DNA of 64,000 nt from DATFDN01 sp963830565 (GTDB taxonomy: Bacteria > Pseudomonadota > Alphaproteobacteria > Acetobacterales > Acetobacteraceae): positions 1 to 64,000 of the forward strand of contig CAWHMO010000019.1 in NCBI GenBank assembly GCA_963830565.1, in the 5' to 3' direction. This document shows, piece after piece, positions 55,878 through 64,000 of the stretch (its first letter is position 1; each line of letters opens with the position of its first letter). Position numbers and translations under genes: made by a program. The notes under the pieces were generated by a model, which saw only the letters and a program-made list of their open reading frames with translations, searched no databases and was not told where the DNA came from.

Positions 55878-56537
55878 ATGGGACAAAGCCTACCATCCGA
55901 CCGGGTCGGACCCCGGTCGACACTGGACGTCGAGTTTGTCCAGGCCGCCTACCGGCGCTGGTCGCGCATCTACGACATCACGTTTGGAGGCGTGTCTGGC
56001 TTCGGTCGACGTCGGGCCGTGCATGCGGTGAACACCTTGCCAGGCCGGCGCGTTTTGGAGGTGGGCGTCGGCACCGGCTTGGCGCTGCCGCACTACGCGC
56101 CGGATAAGCGTATTACCGGCATCGATCTGTCCGCGGAGATGCTGGGGCTCGCGCGCAGGCGGGTGCAGGAACTCGGCCTATGCAATGTCGAGAAGCTCCG
56201 CCAGATGGACGCTGAGGAAACCGAGTTCGAGGAGTTGAGCTTCGATATCGCCGTCGCGATGTTCGTCGCCTCGGTGGTGCCGCACCCGCGCCGGCTCCTG
56301 GCCGAGATGCGCCGTCTGGTGCGTCCTGGCGGACACCTGTTGTTTGTAGGCCACTTCCGAGCCGGCAGCGGGCCCCGCTGGTGGGTGGAGAGGGCCATGG
56401 CACCGGCATCCCGGAAGCTCGGCTGGCATCCGGACTTCGCGGTCGAGGATCTCATGGGTTCCGACGACCGCTCGAGCGCCCGCATGAGCGCGGTGCCGCC
56501 GGCCGGGCTGTTCACGCTAGTTCACCTGCCGAACTGA
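55878..56537 (+). CDS. pmtA: Phospholipid N-methyltransferase, PmtA-like
   Basis: A 219-residue SAM-dependent methyltransferase. Motif I is VLEVGVGTGLALPHY (about 61-75), motif II about DLSAEMLG, and post-I DIAVAMFVASVVPHP. The whole protein resembles bacterial phosphatidylethanolamine N-methyltransferases (PmtA), which make phosphatidylcholine in the membrane, with the FVQAAYRRWSRIYDITFG start. The class is broad, so other methylases remain possible. The ATG at 55878 follows GGGGAGTTG. It is divergent from the tRNA and lies 110 bases upstream of ctaC. Confidence 0.65.
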   Translation: MGQSLPSDRVGPRSTLDVEFVQAAYRRWSRIYDITFGGVSGFGRRRAVHAVNTLPGRRVLEVGVGTGLALPHYAPDKRITGIDLSAEMLGLARRRVQELGLCNVEKLRQMDAEETEFEELSFDIAVAMFVASVVPHPRRLLAEMRRLVRPGGHLLFVGHFRAGSGPRWWVERAMAPASRKLGWHPDFAVEDLMGSDDRSSARMSAVPPAGLFTLVHLPN

Positions 56538-56597
56538 CCCAGTCGGAGGCGCGGCCATTCCGGGGCTGCGCTTGATCTCGCGCATCCTCTCGGCTAC

Positions 56598-56625
56598 CCG
56601 AAAGGCCAAGCCGGGCTCCTTTCGG
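56598..56625 (+). promoter_or_regulatory. Hairpin in the ctaC leader region
   Basis: A perfect 8-bp stem (CCGAAAGG / CCTTTCGG) with a 12-base loop ends 22 bases before the ctaC start. No T-run follows, so it is probably not a terminator for pmtA but a leader structure or mRNA-stabilising element. Confidence 0.35.
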
Positions 56626-56647
56626 CCCGCCGAGCACGGGATCAAGC

Positions 56648-57520
56648 ATGAAACGGCCTACGCAGGTGCCACGGCGGCTCGGGGCCGCCGCCATGACGGG
56701 TTCTGCCTCCCTCTTTCTGGCATGCGCCCCGGCGCTGGCGCAGGTGCCGACGCCTTGGGCGATGGGGCTGCAAGCGGGTTTCAGCCCCGTCAAGCGTGAT
56801 ATCATCGACCTCAATCACCTTGTTCTCATCATCATCGCCGTGATCACCGCCTTCGTCGCCGGCCTGATGGCGTGGGTGATCTGGCGCTACGACGCGCGGC
56901 GCCACCCGGTCGCCTCGCCGCTCAGCCACAACACGCCGATCGAGATCGCCTGGACGGTCATACCCATCCTCATCCTGGTCCTGATGGCGATCCCGTCGTT
57001 CCGCCTGGTATTCTACGAGGACCGGACCGATCACCCCGACATGACGGTAAAGGTGACGGGACACCAATGGTATTGGGAATATACCTACCCTGACCTGAAG
57101 AACCTTGATTTCTCCAGCTACATCATCCCGGATGACAAGCTGAAGCCGGGGCAATTGCGGCTGCTCGCGGTCGACAACGAACTGGTGCTGCCGGTCGGCA
57201 AGAACATTCGCCTGCTGCAGACCAGCGGCGACGTGATCCACAGCTTCTTCATCCCCTCGCTGGGCCTGCAACGCTACGCGATACCCGGCCGCACCATCGA
57301 GACCTGGGTGCGCATCGACCAGCCGGGGGTATATTACGGCGAGTGCAACCAGATCTGCGGGACCAACCACAGCCGGATGCCCATTGCCGTGCGCGGCGTG
57401 ACTCCGGACGAGTTCCAGGCCTGGGTCGCGCAGGCGCAGAAGCAGTTCGCGGACGCCGGCCCGGTATCGCCTCCATCCGGCGGCGTCTGGCTGGCAAGTG
57501 CTACGGAGGCGCGGCGTTGA
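56648..57520 (+). CDS. ctaC: Cytochrome c oxidase subunit II
   Basis: Subunit II of the aa3-type oxidase receives electrons from cytochrome c through its CuA centre. The 290-residue protein has a signal peptide (about 1-31, cleavage after ALAQ), two membrane helices (about 57-79 and 100-118) and the periplasmic cupredoxin domain. The CuA ligands are intact: H198, C233, E235, C237, H241 and M244 (GECNQICGTNHSRMP). The aromatic relay HQWYWEY is at 139-145. No fused cytochrome c domain is present. A 28-base gap separates it from ctaD. Confidence 0.95.
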   Translation: MKRPTQVPRRLGAAAMTGSASLFLACAPALAQVPTPWAMGLQAGFSPVKRDIIDLNHLVLIIIAVITAFVAGLMAWVIWRYDARRHPVASPLSHNTPIEIAWTVIPILILVLMAIPSFRLVFYEDRTDHPDMTVKVTGHQWYWEYTYPDLKNLDFSSYIIPDDKLKPGQLRLLAVDNELVLPVGKNIRLLQTSGDVIHSFFIPSLGLQRYAIPGRTIETWVRIDQPGVYYGECNQICGTNHSRMPIAVRGVTPDEFQAWVAQAQKQFADAGPVSPPSGGVWLASATEARR

Positions 57521-57548
57521 GCCGTCTCGGCGCCAGAGGGAGACTGTC

Positions 57549-59141
57549 ATGTCGGTGACGACACACGACCACAGCCACGATCACCACGAGCACAAGCCGG
57601 GGTTCTTCATCCGCTGGCTGTGCAGCACCAACCACAAGGATATCGGGACGCTCTATCTCATCTTCGCCCTGGTCGGCGCCACCATCGGCGCCATCCTGTC
57701 GGAGATCATGCGCGCTCAGCTCATGTTTCCGAACAACCACGTGGTCAGCACGGGTCAGGAGTGGAACACGATCGTCACCTCCCACGGTCTGGTAATGATC
57801 TTTTTTGCGGTGATGCCGGCGACATTCGGCGGGTTTGGCAACTACTTCATTCCCCTGATGATCGGGGCGCCGGACATGGCATTTCCCCGCCTTAACAACA
57901 TCAGCTTCTGGCTGCTGCCGCCTGCGCTTTGCCTGATCATCACCGGCCTGCTGATGAGCGAGTCCGGCACCGGCTGGACGCTCTATCCGCCGCTCTCGCT
58001 CAGCACGTATGAGACCGGACCGGGCATGGATTTCACGCTGTTCGCGCTGCACCTGGCGGGCATCAGCTCGCTGCTCGGCTCCATCAACTTCATCACCACC
58101 ATCTTCAACATGCGCGCCCCCGGAATGACGCTGCACAAGATGCCGCTGTTCATCTGGGGACAGCTCGTGACGGCGTTTTTGCTACTGCTGTCGATCCCGG
58201 TGCTGGCCGGCGCCATCACCATGCTGATCTGCGACCGCAACTTCGGCACTGCCTTCTTCGACCCCGCTGGCGGCGGCGACCCGGTGCTGTTCCAGCACCT
58301 GTTCTGGTTCTTCGGCCACCCCGAGGTCTACATCATGATCCTGCCCGCCTTCGGGATCGTGAGCCATGTCATCTCAACATTCAGCCACAAGGCAATCTTC
58401 GGCTATCTCGGCATGGCCTATGCGATGGTGGCGATCGGGGTCATCGGCTTCGTGGTGTGGGCGCACCACATGTTCGTCTCCGGCATGGATGTCGATACCC
58501 GTACCTACTTCATGGCCGCGACGATGGTCATCGCGGTGCCCACCGGGATCAAGATTTTCTCCTGGATCGCGACCATGTGGGGCGGATCGCTGGAGTTCAC
58601 GACCCCCATGCTGTGGGCGCTCGGGTTCATCTTCGTGTTCACCGTGGGCGGCGTCACCGGCGTGGTGGTGGCGAACGCCAGCATCGACCAGATCCTGCAC
58701 AATACGTACTACGTCGTGGCACACTTCCATTACGTGCTGTCGCTGGGCGCGGTCTTCGGAATCTTCGCGGGCTTCTACTTCTGGATCGGCAAGATGTCGG
58801 GCCGCCAGTATCCGGAGTTCTGGGGAAAGGTGCATTTCTGGTTGACCTTCATTGGCGTGAACCTGACCTTTTTCCCGCAGCACTTCCTAGGCGCTGACGG
58901 AATGCCGCGCCGCTATCCCGACTACCCGGAGGCCTTCTGGGGTTGGAACTTCGTCTCCTCCATCGGGGCGTATATCGGCGGGATCGCGTTCCTGGTGTTC
59001 TTCTATGTGTTGTATCGAACCTTCACCTCGCGTGTTCCGGTTCCTGCGAACTACTGGGGCGAGGGTGCGACGACGCTGGAATGGACGCTGTCGTCTCCCC
59101 CGCCGTTCCATACCTTCGAGACCCTGCCGCGGATCCCGTGA
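57549..59141 (+). CDS. ctaD: Cytochrome c oxidase subunit I
   Basis: The catalytic subunit carries heme a and the heme a3-CuB centre and pumps protons. The 530-residue, twelve-helix protein shows H79 (TSHGLVMIFF, heme a ligand), the CuB region with H257 and the cross-linked Y261 and the D-channel Glu E259 (GHPEVYIM), WAHHMF (CuB His pair) and VVAHFHYVLS (heme a3 and heme a His). The Glu in HPEVY makes it an A1-type oxidase. Start at 57549 gives a His-rich N-terminus. Its stop overlaps the ctaB start (GTGA). Confidence 0.96.
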   Translation: MSVTTHDHSHDHHEHKPGFFIRWLCSTNHKDIGTLYLIFALVGATIGAILSEIMRAQLMFPNNHVVSTGQEWNTIVTSHGLVMIFFAVMPATFGGFGNYFIPLMIGAPDMAFPRLNNISFWLLPPALCLIITGLLMSESGTGWTLYPPLSLSTYETGPGMDFTLFALHLAGISSLLGSINFITTIFNMRAPGMTLHKMPLFIWGQLVTAFLLLLSIPVLAGAITMLICDRNFGTAFFDPAGGGDPVLFQHLFWFFGHPEVYIMILPAFGIVSHVISTFSHKAIFGYLGMAYAMVAIGVIGFVVWAHHMFVSGMDVDTRTYFMAATMVIAVPTGIKIFSWIATMWGGSLEFTTPMLWALGFIFVFTVGGVTGVVVANASIDQILHNTYYVVAHFHYVLSLGAVFGIFAGFYFWIGKMSGRQYPEFWGKVHFWLTFIGVNLTFFPQHFLGADGMPRRYPDYPEAFWGWNFVSSIGAYIGGIAFLVFFYVLYRTFTSRVPVPANYWGEGATTLEWTLSSPPPFHTFETLPRIP

Positions 59142-60112
59142 GCGCGCACTTCACCGGCTCCGCCGGCCTCGGCCGCGACGGAAGGGGGGAGCCTACCCCC
59201 CTTCCGCTCGCCAAACTCGGCGAGCACGAGACCGAGGTGAAGGACTGGATCGCCCTGCTGAAGCCCCGCGTCATGTCGCTGGTTGTCTTCACCGGACTGA
59301 TCGGATTGCTGGTTGCGCCAGGACACCTCAACCCAGTCCTGGGCTTTACGGCCGTCCTGTGCATCGCCGTTGCGGCCGGCGCCTGTGGCGCCATCAACAT
59401 GTGGTACGACAGGGACATCGACGCTCTCATGCGCCGGACCCGCAAGCGCCCACTCCCCGATGGCCGCATCCCCCCCGAAGCGGCGCTGGGCTACGGTGTC
59501 GTGCTGGCAGCGGGCGCGGTCCTGGTCATGTTCCTCGCCACCAACGCCGCTGCGGCGGCGGTGCTGACCCTGTCGATCCTGTTTTACGTCTTCATCTATA
59601 CGATCTGGTTGAAGCGCCGTACTCCCCAGAACATCGTCATTGGCGGCGCCGCGGGCGCTTTCCCCCCGGTGATCGGCTGGGTCGCGGCGACCGGCTCGGT
59701 CGAGCTCGTGCCATTGCTCCTGTTCGCCATCATCTTCTTCTGGACTCCGCCGCATTTCTGGTCGCTCGCGCTGTGGGCGAATGACGATTATCGGCGCGCG
59801 AACATCCCCATGCTGCCGGTGACAGCTGGCGCACGCGCGACCAGGCGACAGATCCTGCTTTACACGGTGCTGCTCGTGCCCGTGTCGCTCGCTCCGTGGG
59901 TCATTGGATTTTCCGGACGGCTCTACTTGCTGGCGGCGATCGTGCTCGGAGGCGGCTTTCTGGTCCATGCAGGGCGCATACTACGCGACCGACAGGATGC
60001 CCTAGGCATCAGCCTGAGCGGTGACGCGCCAGCCAAGGCGGGATTCAAGTTCTCGGTTGTCTATCTATTCGCGTTGTTTGCCGCCTTGGCCGTTGACCAC
60101 CTTCTGGCCTAG
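59138..60112 (+). CDS. ctaB: Heme O synthase (protoheme IX farnesyltransferase)
   Basis: CtaB farnesylates heme b to heme O, the first step to heme A for this oxidase. The 324-residue protein has about nine membrane helices and the prenyltransferase motifs NMWYDRDIDALMRRTRKRPLP (near 88-108) and WTPPHFWSLALWANDDYRRANIPMLP (near 203-228). A GTG start at 59138 overlaps the ctaD stop by 4 bases; it is chosen because the frame is open upstream but there it lies inside ctaD. It is followed 4 bases later by a small CoxF-like ORF. Confidence 0.94.
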   Translation: MSAHFTGSAGLGRDGRGEPTPLPLAKLGEHETEVKDWIALLKPRVMSLVVFTGLIGLLVAPGHLNPVLGFTAVLCIAVAAGACGAINMWYDRDIDALMRRTRKRPLPDGRIPPEAALGYGVVLAAGAVLVMFLATNAAAAAVLTLSILFYVFIYTIWLKRRTPQNIVIGGAAGAFPPVIGWVAATGSVELVPLLLFAIIFFWTPPHFWSLALWANDDYRRANIPMLPVTAGARATRRQILLYTVLLVPVSLAPWVIGFSGRLYLLAAIVLGGGFLVHAGRILRDRQDALGISLSGDAPAKAGFKFSVVYLFALFAALAVDHLLA

Positions 60113-60116
60113 GGTC

Positions 60117-60242
60117 GTGCTTCCAGGAAATCAGGAACGCGACCGCCGTCGACGTGCCCGGAACTGGGCGATGTTGATTGTGCTGCTCGGACTGGCGGCG
60201 TTGTTCTTCGCGATCACCTTGGTCAGGCTCAGGCATATCTGA
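60117..60242 (+). CDS. CoxF-like small membrane protein, 41 residues
   Basis: A 41-residue ORF, GTG-initiated, 4 bases after ctaB. It has a charged N-terminus (QERDRRRRARNW) and one membrane helix (MLIVLLGLAALFFAITLV) with a short basic tail. Size, topology and position match the CoxF-like proteins that lie between ctaB and ctaG in many alphaproteobacteria. No ctaG or ctaE (subunit III) follows; instead the strand switches at parB. Confidence 0.65.
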   Translation: MLPGNQERDRRRRARNWAMLIVLLGLAALFFAITLVRLRHI

Positions 60243-60352
60243 GGCACCGCCGGCGAGGCCCTTGTCGACTTCCAACCAGAAATGTTCAGCTTGAGCTCAG
60301 ATCAGCGGCCGGCCTTCAGTTCCCGAACCTGGTCAGAGCCCCACCCAGCCGT

Positions 60353-61219
60353 TCAGATGGAGCGCAGCCTCGTCAGGACGCCTTCGAGCTGGTCGGGACT
60401 GGCATAGACGATGCGGACAACGCCTCGCCCGTAGGATCCCGCGATTTCGATTTTCAAGCCGAGAAGCCCTGACAACTCCCGCTCCATGGCAAGTATGTTC
60501 GGGTCGCGTGGCTGCGGGGCGCGATCCGGGCGTCGCAGCTCGGACGCCAGGGCCTCGGTCGCGCGCACCGAAAGATCGTTGGCGATGACCACATCCAGCG
60601 CTTGCTCTGGAGCCGGATGGGTCAACAAAGCCCGGGCGTGACCGGCGGTCACGGTCCCGGCCCGCAAGGCCGACTTGACGGTTCTGGGCAGGTTCAAAAG
60701 ACGAAGCATGTTGCTGACGTGGGCGCGCGATTTGCCGACCGCCTGAGCGAGCTGTTCCTGAGTCAGTCCGAACTCCTCGATCAGCCGATTATATCCCTCG
60801 GCCTCCTCAAGTGCGTTGAGGTCCTGGCGCTGAAGGTTCTCCACGAGAGCCGCGGCCAAGGCATCTGCGTCGGCGAAATCGCGCACCAGGGCCGGTGCAT
60901 CATGCAGTCCGGCCAGGGCCGCAGCACGCCACCTTCGTTCGCCGGCAATGATCTGGAAGCGACCCGGAACTGCCGGATGCGGCCTAGCCAGTAACGGTTG
61001 TAGGATGCCGCGGGCACGGATCGAATCGGCCAGCTCCGTCAGTCCGGCTTCGTCCATTGCACCACGCGGCTGAAACGGACCCGGCTCCAGGAGGTCTAGG
61101 GGCAGAGCCCGAACGGCGTCCCGAACCCCCTCCCCTGCCGAGCGCACTGTCTGCGACCCCTCCCCGAGAAGGGCGGCGAGCCCTCGCCCGAGCCGCGGGC
61201 CAGATTCACGCGCTGTCAT
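60353..61219 (-). CDS. parB: Chromosome partitioning protein ParB
   Basis: ParB is a CTP-dependent clamp that loads at parS near the origin and spreads along DNA. The 288-residue protein has ParB boxes: FQPRGAMDEAGLTELADSI, GERRWRA (93-99, CTP-binding), ENLQRQDLN (127-135), and a helix-turn-helix (151-172, LTQEQLAQAVGKSRAHVSNML) that reads parS. A C-terminal dimer domain follows (to 288). The start overlaps the parA stop (ATGA). The only parS-like site in the window lies in this operon (62634-62649). Confidence 0.95.
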   Translation of the reverse strand: MTARESGPRLGRGLAALLGEGSQTVRSAGEGVRDAVRALPLDLLEPGPFQPRGAMDEAGLTELADSIRARGILQPLLARPHPAVPGRFQIIAGERRWRAAALAGLHDAPALVRDFADADALAAALVENLQRQDLNALEEAEGYNRLIEEFGLTQEQLAQAVGKSRAHVSNMLRLLNLPRTVKSALRAGTVTAGHARALLTHPAPEQALDVVIANDLSVRATEALASELRRPDRAPQPRDPNILAMERELSGLLGLKIEIAGSYGRGVVRIVYASPDQLEGVLTRLRSI

Positions 61220-62085
61220 GCTGGCGTCTCGGTCCTGGCGCGGTCGATCGGTTCCGCGGCTCGTTCCCGTCGCAGCACCTCCCCTGCGAGCTGCACGTAT
61301 GCCTGCGATCCAGCAGAGCGGAAATCGTAGAGCAGAACAGGTTTGCCGTGACTCGGCGCCTCGGTGATCCGGACGTTCCGCGGAATAACTGTCTCGTACA
61401 CGGCAGCGCCGAAATAGCCACGCGCGTCATCGGCGATCAGGGTCGAGAGCGTGTTGCGCCGATCGAACATCGTCAGCACGATGCCCTGGAGCCGGAGTTC
61501 GGGGTTGAGCGTGCGCCGGACAGCCTCGATCGTGCGCATCAGTCCGCTGATCCCTTCAAGGGCATAGTACTCGCACTGGAGAGGCACGAGAACCGCGTCT
61601 GCGGCAACGAGCGCGTTCAATGTCAGCATTCCCAGGCTTGGCGGGCAGTCGATCAGCACGAACCCGAAGGGGTTTGCGGCGCTGCGTAGAGGCGCCAGGG
61701 CGTCGGCCAGCCGGTATTCGCGCCGGTCAAATCCGACCAGCTCGACCTCGGCGCCCGCGAGATCGGGCTCGGCCACGATGATCGACAGATTGGGAATACA
61801 TGTCGGACGTACCGCGTCGCGAGGAGGGGCGTGCAGGACCAGCACGCAGTAACTGCCGATGGTGCGCTCTTCCTGAGTGACGCCCAGGCCGGTCGAGGCG
61901 TTCCCTTGGGGATCCAGGTCGATGACGAGCACGGACTCCCCAGCCGCGGCGAGGGCTGTGGCGAGATTGACCACGGTCGTCGTCTTCCCGACCCCGCCCT
62001 TCTGGTTGGCAACCGCGATGATGCGCGGTGTCTGTCGCGGCGCGCCGCAAGGTTCAGGCGAGAGGTGGGACACGGCGGAGCTCAC
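61216..62085 (-). CDS. parA: Chromosome partitioning ATPase ParA
   Basis: ParA is the Walker-type ATPase that moves ParB-bound origins apart. The 289-residue protein has the deviant Walker A KGGVGKTT (29-36), the switch motifs DLDPQGNASTG and LIDCPPSLGMLTLNALVAAD, and the ParA/Soj-type C-terminus. A GTG start is used; GTG at V5 is an alternative. It overlaps rsmG by about 32 bases and parB by 4, making one operon with mnmG and rsmG. Confidence 0.95.
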   Translation of the reverse strand: MSSAVSHLSPEPCGAPRQTPRIIAVANQKGGVGKTTTVVNLATALAAAGESVLVIDLDPQGNASTGLGVTQEERTIGSYCVLVLHAPPRDAVRPTCIPNLSIIVAEPDLAGAEVELVGFDRREYRLADALAPLRSAANPFGFVLIDCPPSLGMLTLNALVAADAVLVPLQCEYYALEGISGLMRTIEAVRRTLNPELRLQGIVLTMFDRRNTLSTLIADDARGYFGAAVYETVIPRNVRITEAPSHGKPVLLYDFRSAGSQAYVQLAGEVLRRERAAEPIDRARTETPA

Positions 62086-62650
62086 TCACTCTGTAGATGA
62101 CAGCGCCCGGCGCGATGCGGCTGGGAATCTGTTCGATTCTCATGTGCCATTCGCGGCGCGCTTCCGTCAATTCGGCATGGCTTGCCGCGCCTTTGGGAAA
62201 CAGGCAGATGCCGTCCCCGGAGAGCTTTGGAGCTGCCAGTTCCAGCAGGCGGGGCAGGCCGGCGAGCCCTCGCGCGGTGACGAGCGATGCGGGAGGAAGA
62301 CCCGTCGATTCGATCCGCGTGGCGTGAACCCGTACCGGCGCGCGGAGTATCCGGGCAGCTTCACGCAGGAATGCCGCCTTGCGCTGATCCGCTTCGATTA
62401 GATCGAAGGGGGTTTCGGTCACAAAGGCCAGGATCAGGCCTGGAAAGCCCGCGCCAGAGCCAAGGTCGATGCCGCGCTCGACAGTCGGCGGCAGCAACGC
62501 CACCAATTGCAGCGAATCCAGGATGTGCCGGCGCCAGAGATGCGGCTCGTCCTTGCGGGAGACAAGATTGATGCTTTGGTTCCAGCGCAGCAGGAGCGCG
62601 ACGAACACCTCGAGTGCGTCACGTTGAGCCGAGTGTTTCACGTGAAGCAC
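62054..62650 (-). CDS. rsmG: 16S rRNA (guanine-527-N7) methyltransferase RsmG
   Basis: RsmG (GidB) methylates G527 of 16S rRNA. The 198-residue protein has the SAM motif IDLGSGAGFPGL (61-72), preceded by the family-typical RHILDSLQLV and WNQSINLVSRKDE. It starts with a GTG at 62650 whose first codons are inside the parS site; the start overlaps the mnmG stop by 32 bases. The order mnmG-rsmG-parA-parB is conserved near the origins of many bacteria. Confidence 0.94.
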   Translation of the reverse strand: MLHVKHSAQRDALEVFVALLLRWNQSINLVSRKDEPHLWRRHILDSLQLVALLPPTVERGIDLGSGAGFPGLILAFVTETPFDLIEADQRKAAFLREAARILRAPVRVHATRIESTGLPPASLVTARGLAGLPRLLELAAPKLSGDGICLFPKGAASHAELTEARREWHMRIEQIPSRIAPGAVIYRVSELRRVPPLA

Positions 62651-64000
62651 TCAATGTCGATTGATCCGGGACTGCCCGGCCTCGCCGCAGATGGCCTAGA
62701 AGCGCCCCCAGCGCTGCCGGAGTGACGCCCTCCAGCCGCGCCGCCGCACCCAGGGATACCGGCCGCAGCACGGCGAGCCGCTGACGCAACTCGGCCGACA
62801 GGCCGGCGATCTCAGAAAAATCCAAGCCGGTCAGCGAAATGCCCTCCTCGCGGCGAAAACTCTCAATGTCAGCCTCCTGACGAGGCAGATAGGAAGCATA
62901 GAGTGCCTCGACCCTAAGCTGCTCCCGCACCCGCGGCGGCAACTCGGCAATCCAGGGGAAGCCAGCCTGTGTCGCTTCAGGGGCGGAACCCAGCAGGTCG
63001 AAGACGGATCGCCAGCTTCCGTCGGCACGCACCGTGATCCCGCACCGTCGCAGTTCACTCGGGTAGCCTCCGTCGGATCTCGCACGCCGGATCGCTTCCG
63101 CCGCGCCGCGCTCATGGGAGATGAACTGGCGCGCCCGGGCAGCGCCGACGCATCCCCAGGCCATTCCGGTCCGCGTCAGGCGAAGATCGGCGTTGTCCGC
63201 CCGCAGGCTCAGCCGAAACTCTGCGCGGGAGGTGAACATACGGTACGGCTCGGTGACACCCCGTGCCGTTAGATCGTCCACCAGGACACCCAGGTAGGCG
63301 ACACTCCGATCGAGCGTTACAGAGCCTGGGCCCCCAGCCCGCCTAGCAGCGTTGACCCCCGCAAGCACCCCCTGCGCCGCCGCCTCCTCATAGCCGGTCG
63401 TTCCGTTCACCTGTCCTGCGAGAAACAGGCCCGGCACCGTCCGAACCTCCAATGCCGCCGAAAGGCCGCGGGGATCGACGAAATCGTATTCGACCGCATA
63501 CCCCGGGCGAATCATGCGGACTTGCTCGAGACCAGGAATGGTGCGGAGCACCTTCGCTTGCACTTCTTCGGGTAGGCTCATGGAGATCCCATTGGGATAG
63601 ATCACCTCGTCGTCCAGCCCCTCCGGCTCAAGAAAGATAAGGTGCCGCTCTCGCCCCGCGAAGCGCGTTATTTTGTCTTCGAGCGAAGGACAGTAGCGTG
63701 GGCCACGCCCCGAGATTTGTCCGCCATAGACGGCGGAGCGATGCAGGTTCTCACGGACAATGGCGTGGGTCGCCGGCGTCGTAGCGGTGGAATAGCACGG
63801 AACCTGCCGAGCCGGGATGCGTGCCGTCATCACGCTGAATGCCTCGGGCGGATCATCGCCGTACTCCGCCTCGAGTCCACTCCAGTCGATACTGCGTCGG
63901 TCGAGCCGGGGTGGCGTTCCGGTTTTCAGCCGCCCGGTCGACAGGCCGAGCCGGCACAGGGTGGCCGCCAGCCCGAGAGAGGGCGCCTCGCCCACTCGGC
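62619..64000 (-). CDS. mnmG: tRNA uridine 5-carboxymethylaminomethyl modification enzyme MnmG (C-terminal part)
   Basis: MnmG (GidA), with MnmE, modifies the wobble uridine of several tRNAs. Only the C-terminal part, about 460 residues, is in the window; the gene runs off the right edge, with the frame still open there (VGEAPSLGLA). Visible marks are LKTGTPPRLDRRSIDWS, RGPRYCPSLEDKI, LFLAGQVNGTTGYEEAAAQG and the RMFTSRAEFRLSLRADNADLRL block. The C-terminal helical domain ends SLGAAARLEGVTPAALGALL. The stop overlaps the rsmG start by 32 bases. Confidence 0.95.
   Translation of the reverse strand, partial: RVGEAPSLGLAATLCRLGLSTGRLKTGTPPRLDRRSIDWSGLEAEYGDDPPEAFSVMTARIPARQVPCYSTATTPATHAIVRENLHRSAVYGGQISGRGPRYCPSLEDKITRFAGRERHLIFLEPEGLDDEVIYPNGISMSLPEEVQAKVLRTIPGLEQVRMIRPGYAVEYDFVDPRGLSAALEVRTVPGLFLAGQVNGTTGYEEAAAQGVLAGVNAARRAGGPGSVTLDRSVAYLGVLVDDLTARGVTEPYRMFTSRAEFRLSLRADNADLRLTRTGMAWGCVGAARARQFISHERGAAEAIRRARSDGGYPSELRRCGITVRADGSWRSVFDLLGSAPEATQAGFPWIAELPPRVREQLRVEALYASYLPRQEADIESFRREEGISLTGLDFSEIAGLSAELRQRLAVLRPVSLGAAARLEGVTPAALGALLGHLRRGRAVPDQSTLSASRETLGST
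62634..62649. promoter_or_regulatory. parS centromere site
   Basis: The sequence TGTTTCACGTGAAGCA matches the bacterial parS consensus TGTTTCACGTGAAACA at 15 of 16 positions. It lies at the mnmG/rsmG junction, within 3 kb of parB, where ParB would load, and overlaps the first codons of rsmG. Confidence 0.85.

Noticed and set aside
58943..59137. N-terminal extension of ctaB reaching back into ctaD
   Set aside because: The region encodes the C-terminus of subunit I in another frame. The GTG at 59138 overlapping the ctaD stop is the sensible start.
60243..60352. Search for a terminator or promoter between the CoxF-like ORF and parB
   Set aside because: No convincing stem with a T-run or -35/-10 pair could be identified by eye.

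Overview
The window is high-GC chromosomal DNA from an alphaproteobacterium, most likely Rhodospirillales/Acetobacteraceae. The evidence is the mnmG-rsmG-parA-parB order with a near-consensus parS site, a stand-alone Fo operon (atpI-atpB-atpE-b'-b, with no F1 genes), a ctaC-ctaD-ctaB block encoding an aa3-type oxidase, and a hopanoid C-3 methylase (hpnR). The placement rests on gene content and order read by eye, not on a phylogeny. The right end probably lies near the replication origin.

Layout. 1-3.5 kb is accessory DNA: a decayed oleate hydratase gene and a low-GC two-gene unit whose second gene is split exactly in frame by an IS427-type IS5-family element with a TGA target duplication. 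3.5-16.9 kb holds hpnR, arfB, a catabolic block (three acyl-CoA dehydrogenases, two of them tandem paralogues, an alpha/beta-hydrolase fold protein lacking its nucleophile, and a frame-disrupted LLM oxidoreductase), a TonB-like protein, glgX, a frame-disrupted benzoate-CoA-ligase-type gene and a second hydrolase. 17-21 kb carries a PaoABC-like periplasmic-type aldehyde oxidoreductase operon. 21-27 kb has an ABC exporter, a MetX-fold hydrolase and the Fo ATP synthase operon. 27-33 kb has three LLM flavin/F420 oxidoreductases, small membrane proteins, a DUF445 protein and a lytic transglycosylase.

33-40 kb has topoisomerase IV subunit B (parE), a Sco/PCuAC copper-delivery pair that probably serves the CuA centre of the oxidase further right, and a ppk1-ppx polyphosphate pair. 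40-55 kb is mixed: an MFS transporter, a ChrR-like cupin, a broken PH-domain gene, a broken tag, a 2-hydroxyacid dehydrogenase, a K+ channel, an orphan pqiA, an SDR, a broken ABM monooxygenase, a heavily frame-disrupted form II CoxL-like gene, a SPOR lytic transglycosylase, an S49 peptidase, an amine oxidase and a broken ketopantoate-reductase-like gene. 55-64 kb has tRNA-Gln(UUG), a PmtA-like methyltransferase, ctaC-ctaD-ctaB plus a tiny CoxF-like ORF, and the origin-proximal parB-parA-rsmG-mnmG operon on the minus strand.

A recurring oddity is that eight accessory genes read cleanly only if one to five single-base indels are corrected, while all long core genes are intact. Most of the indels look like +1, and several lengthen a homopolymer. 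This is either local sequencing error or real gene decay, and the sequence alone cannot decide. No CRISPR array, prophage or complete novel defence system was found. The most intriguing accessory item is the IS-split gene carrying a HEPN-like Rx4H motif.
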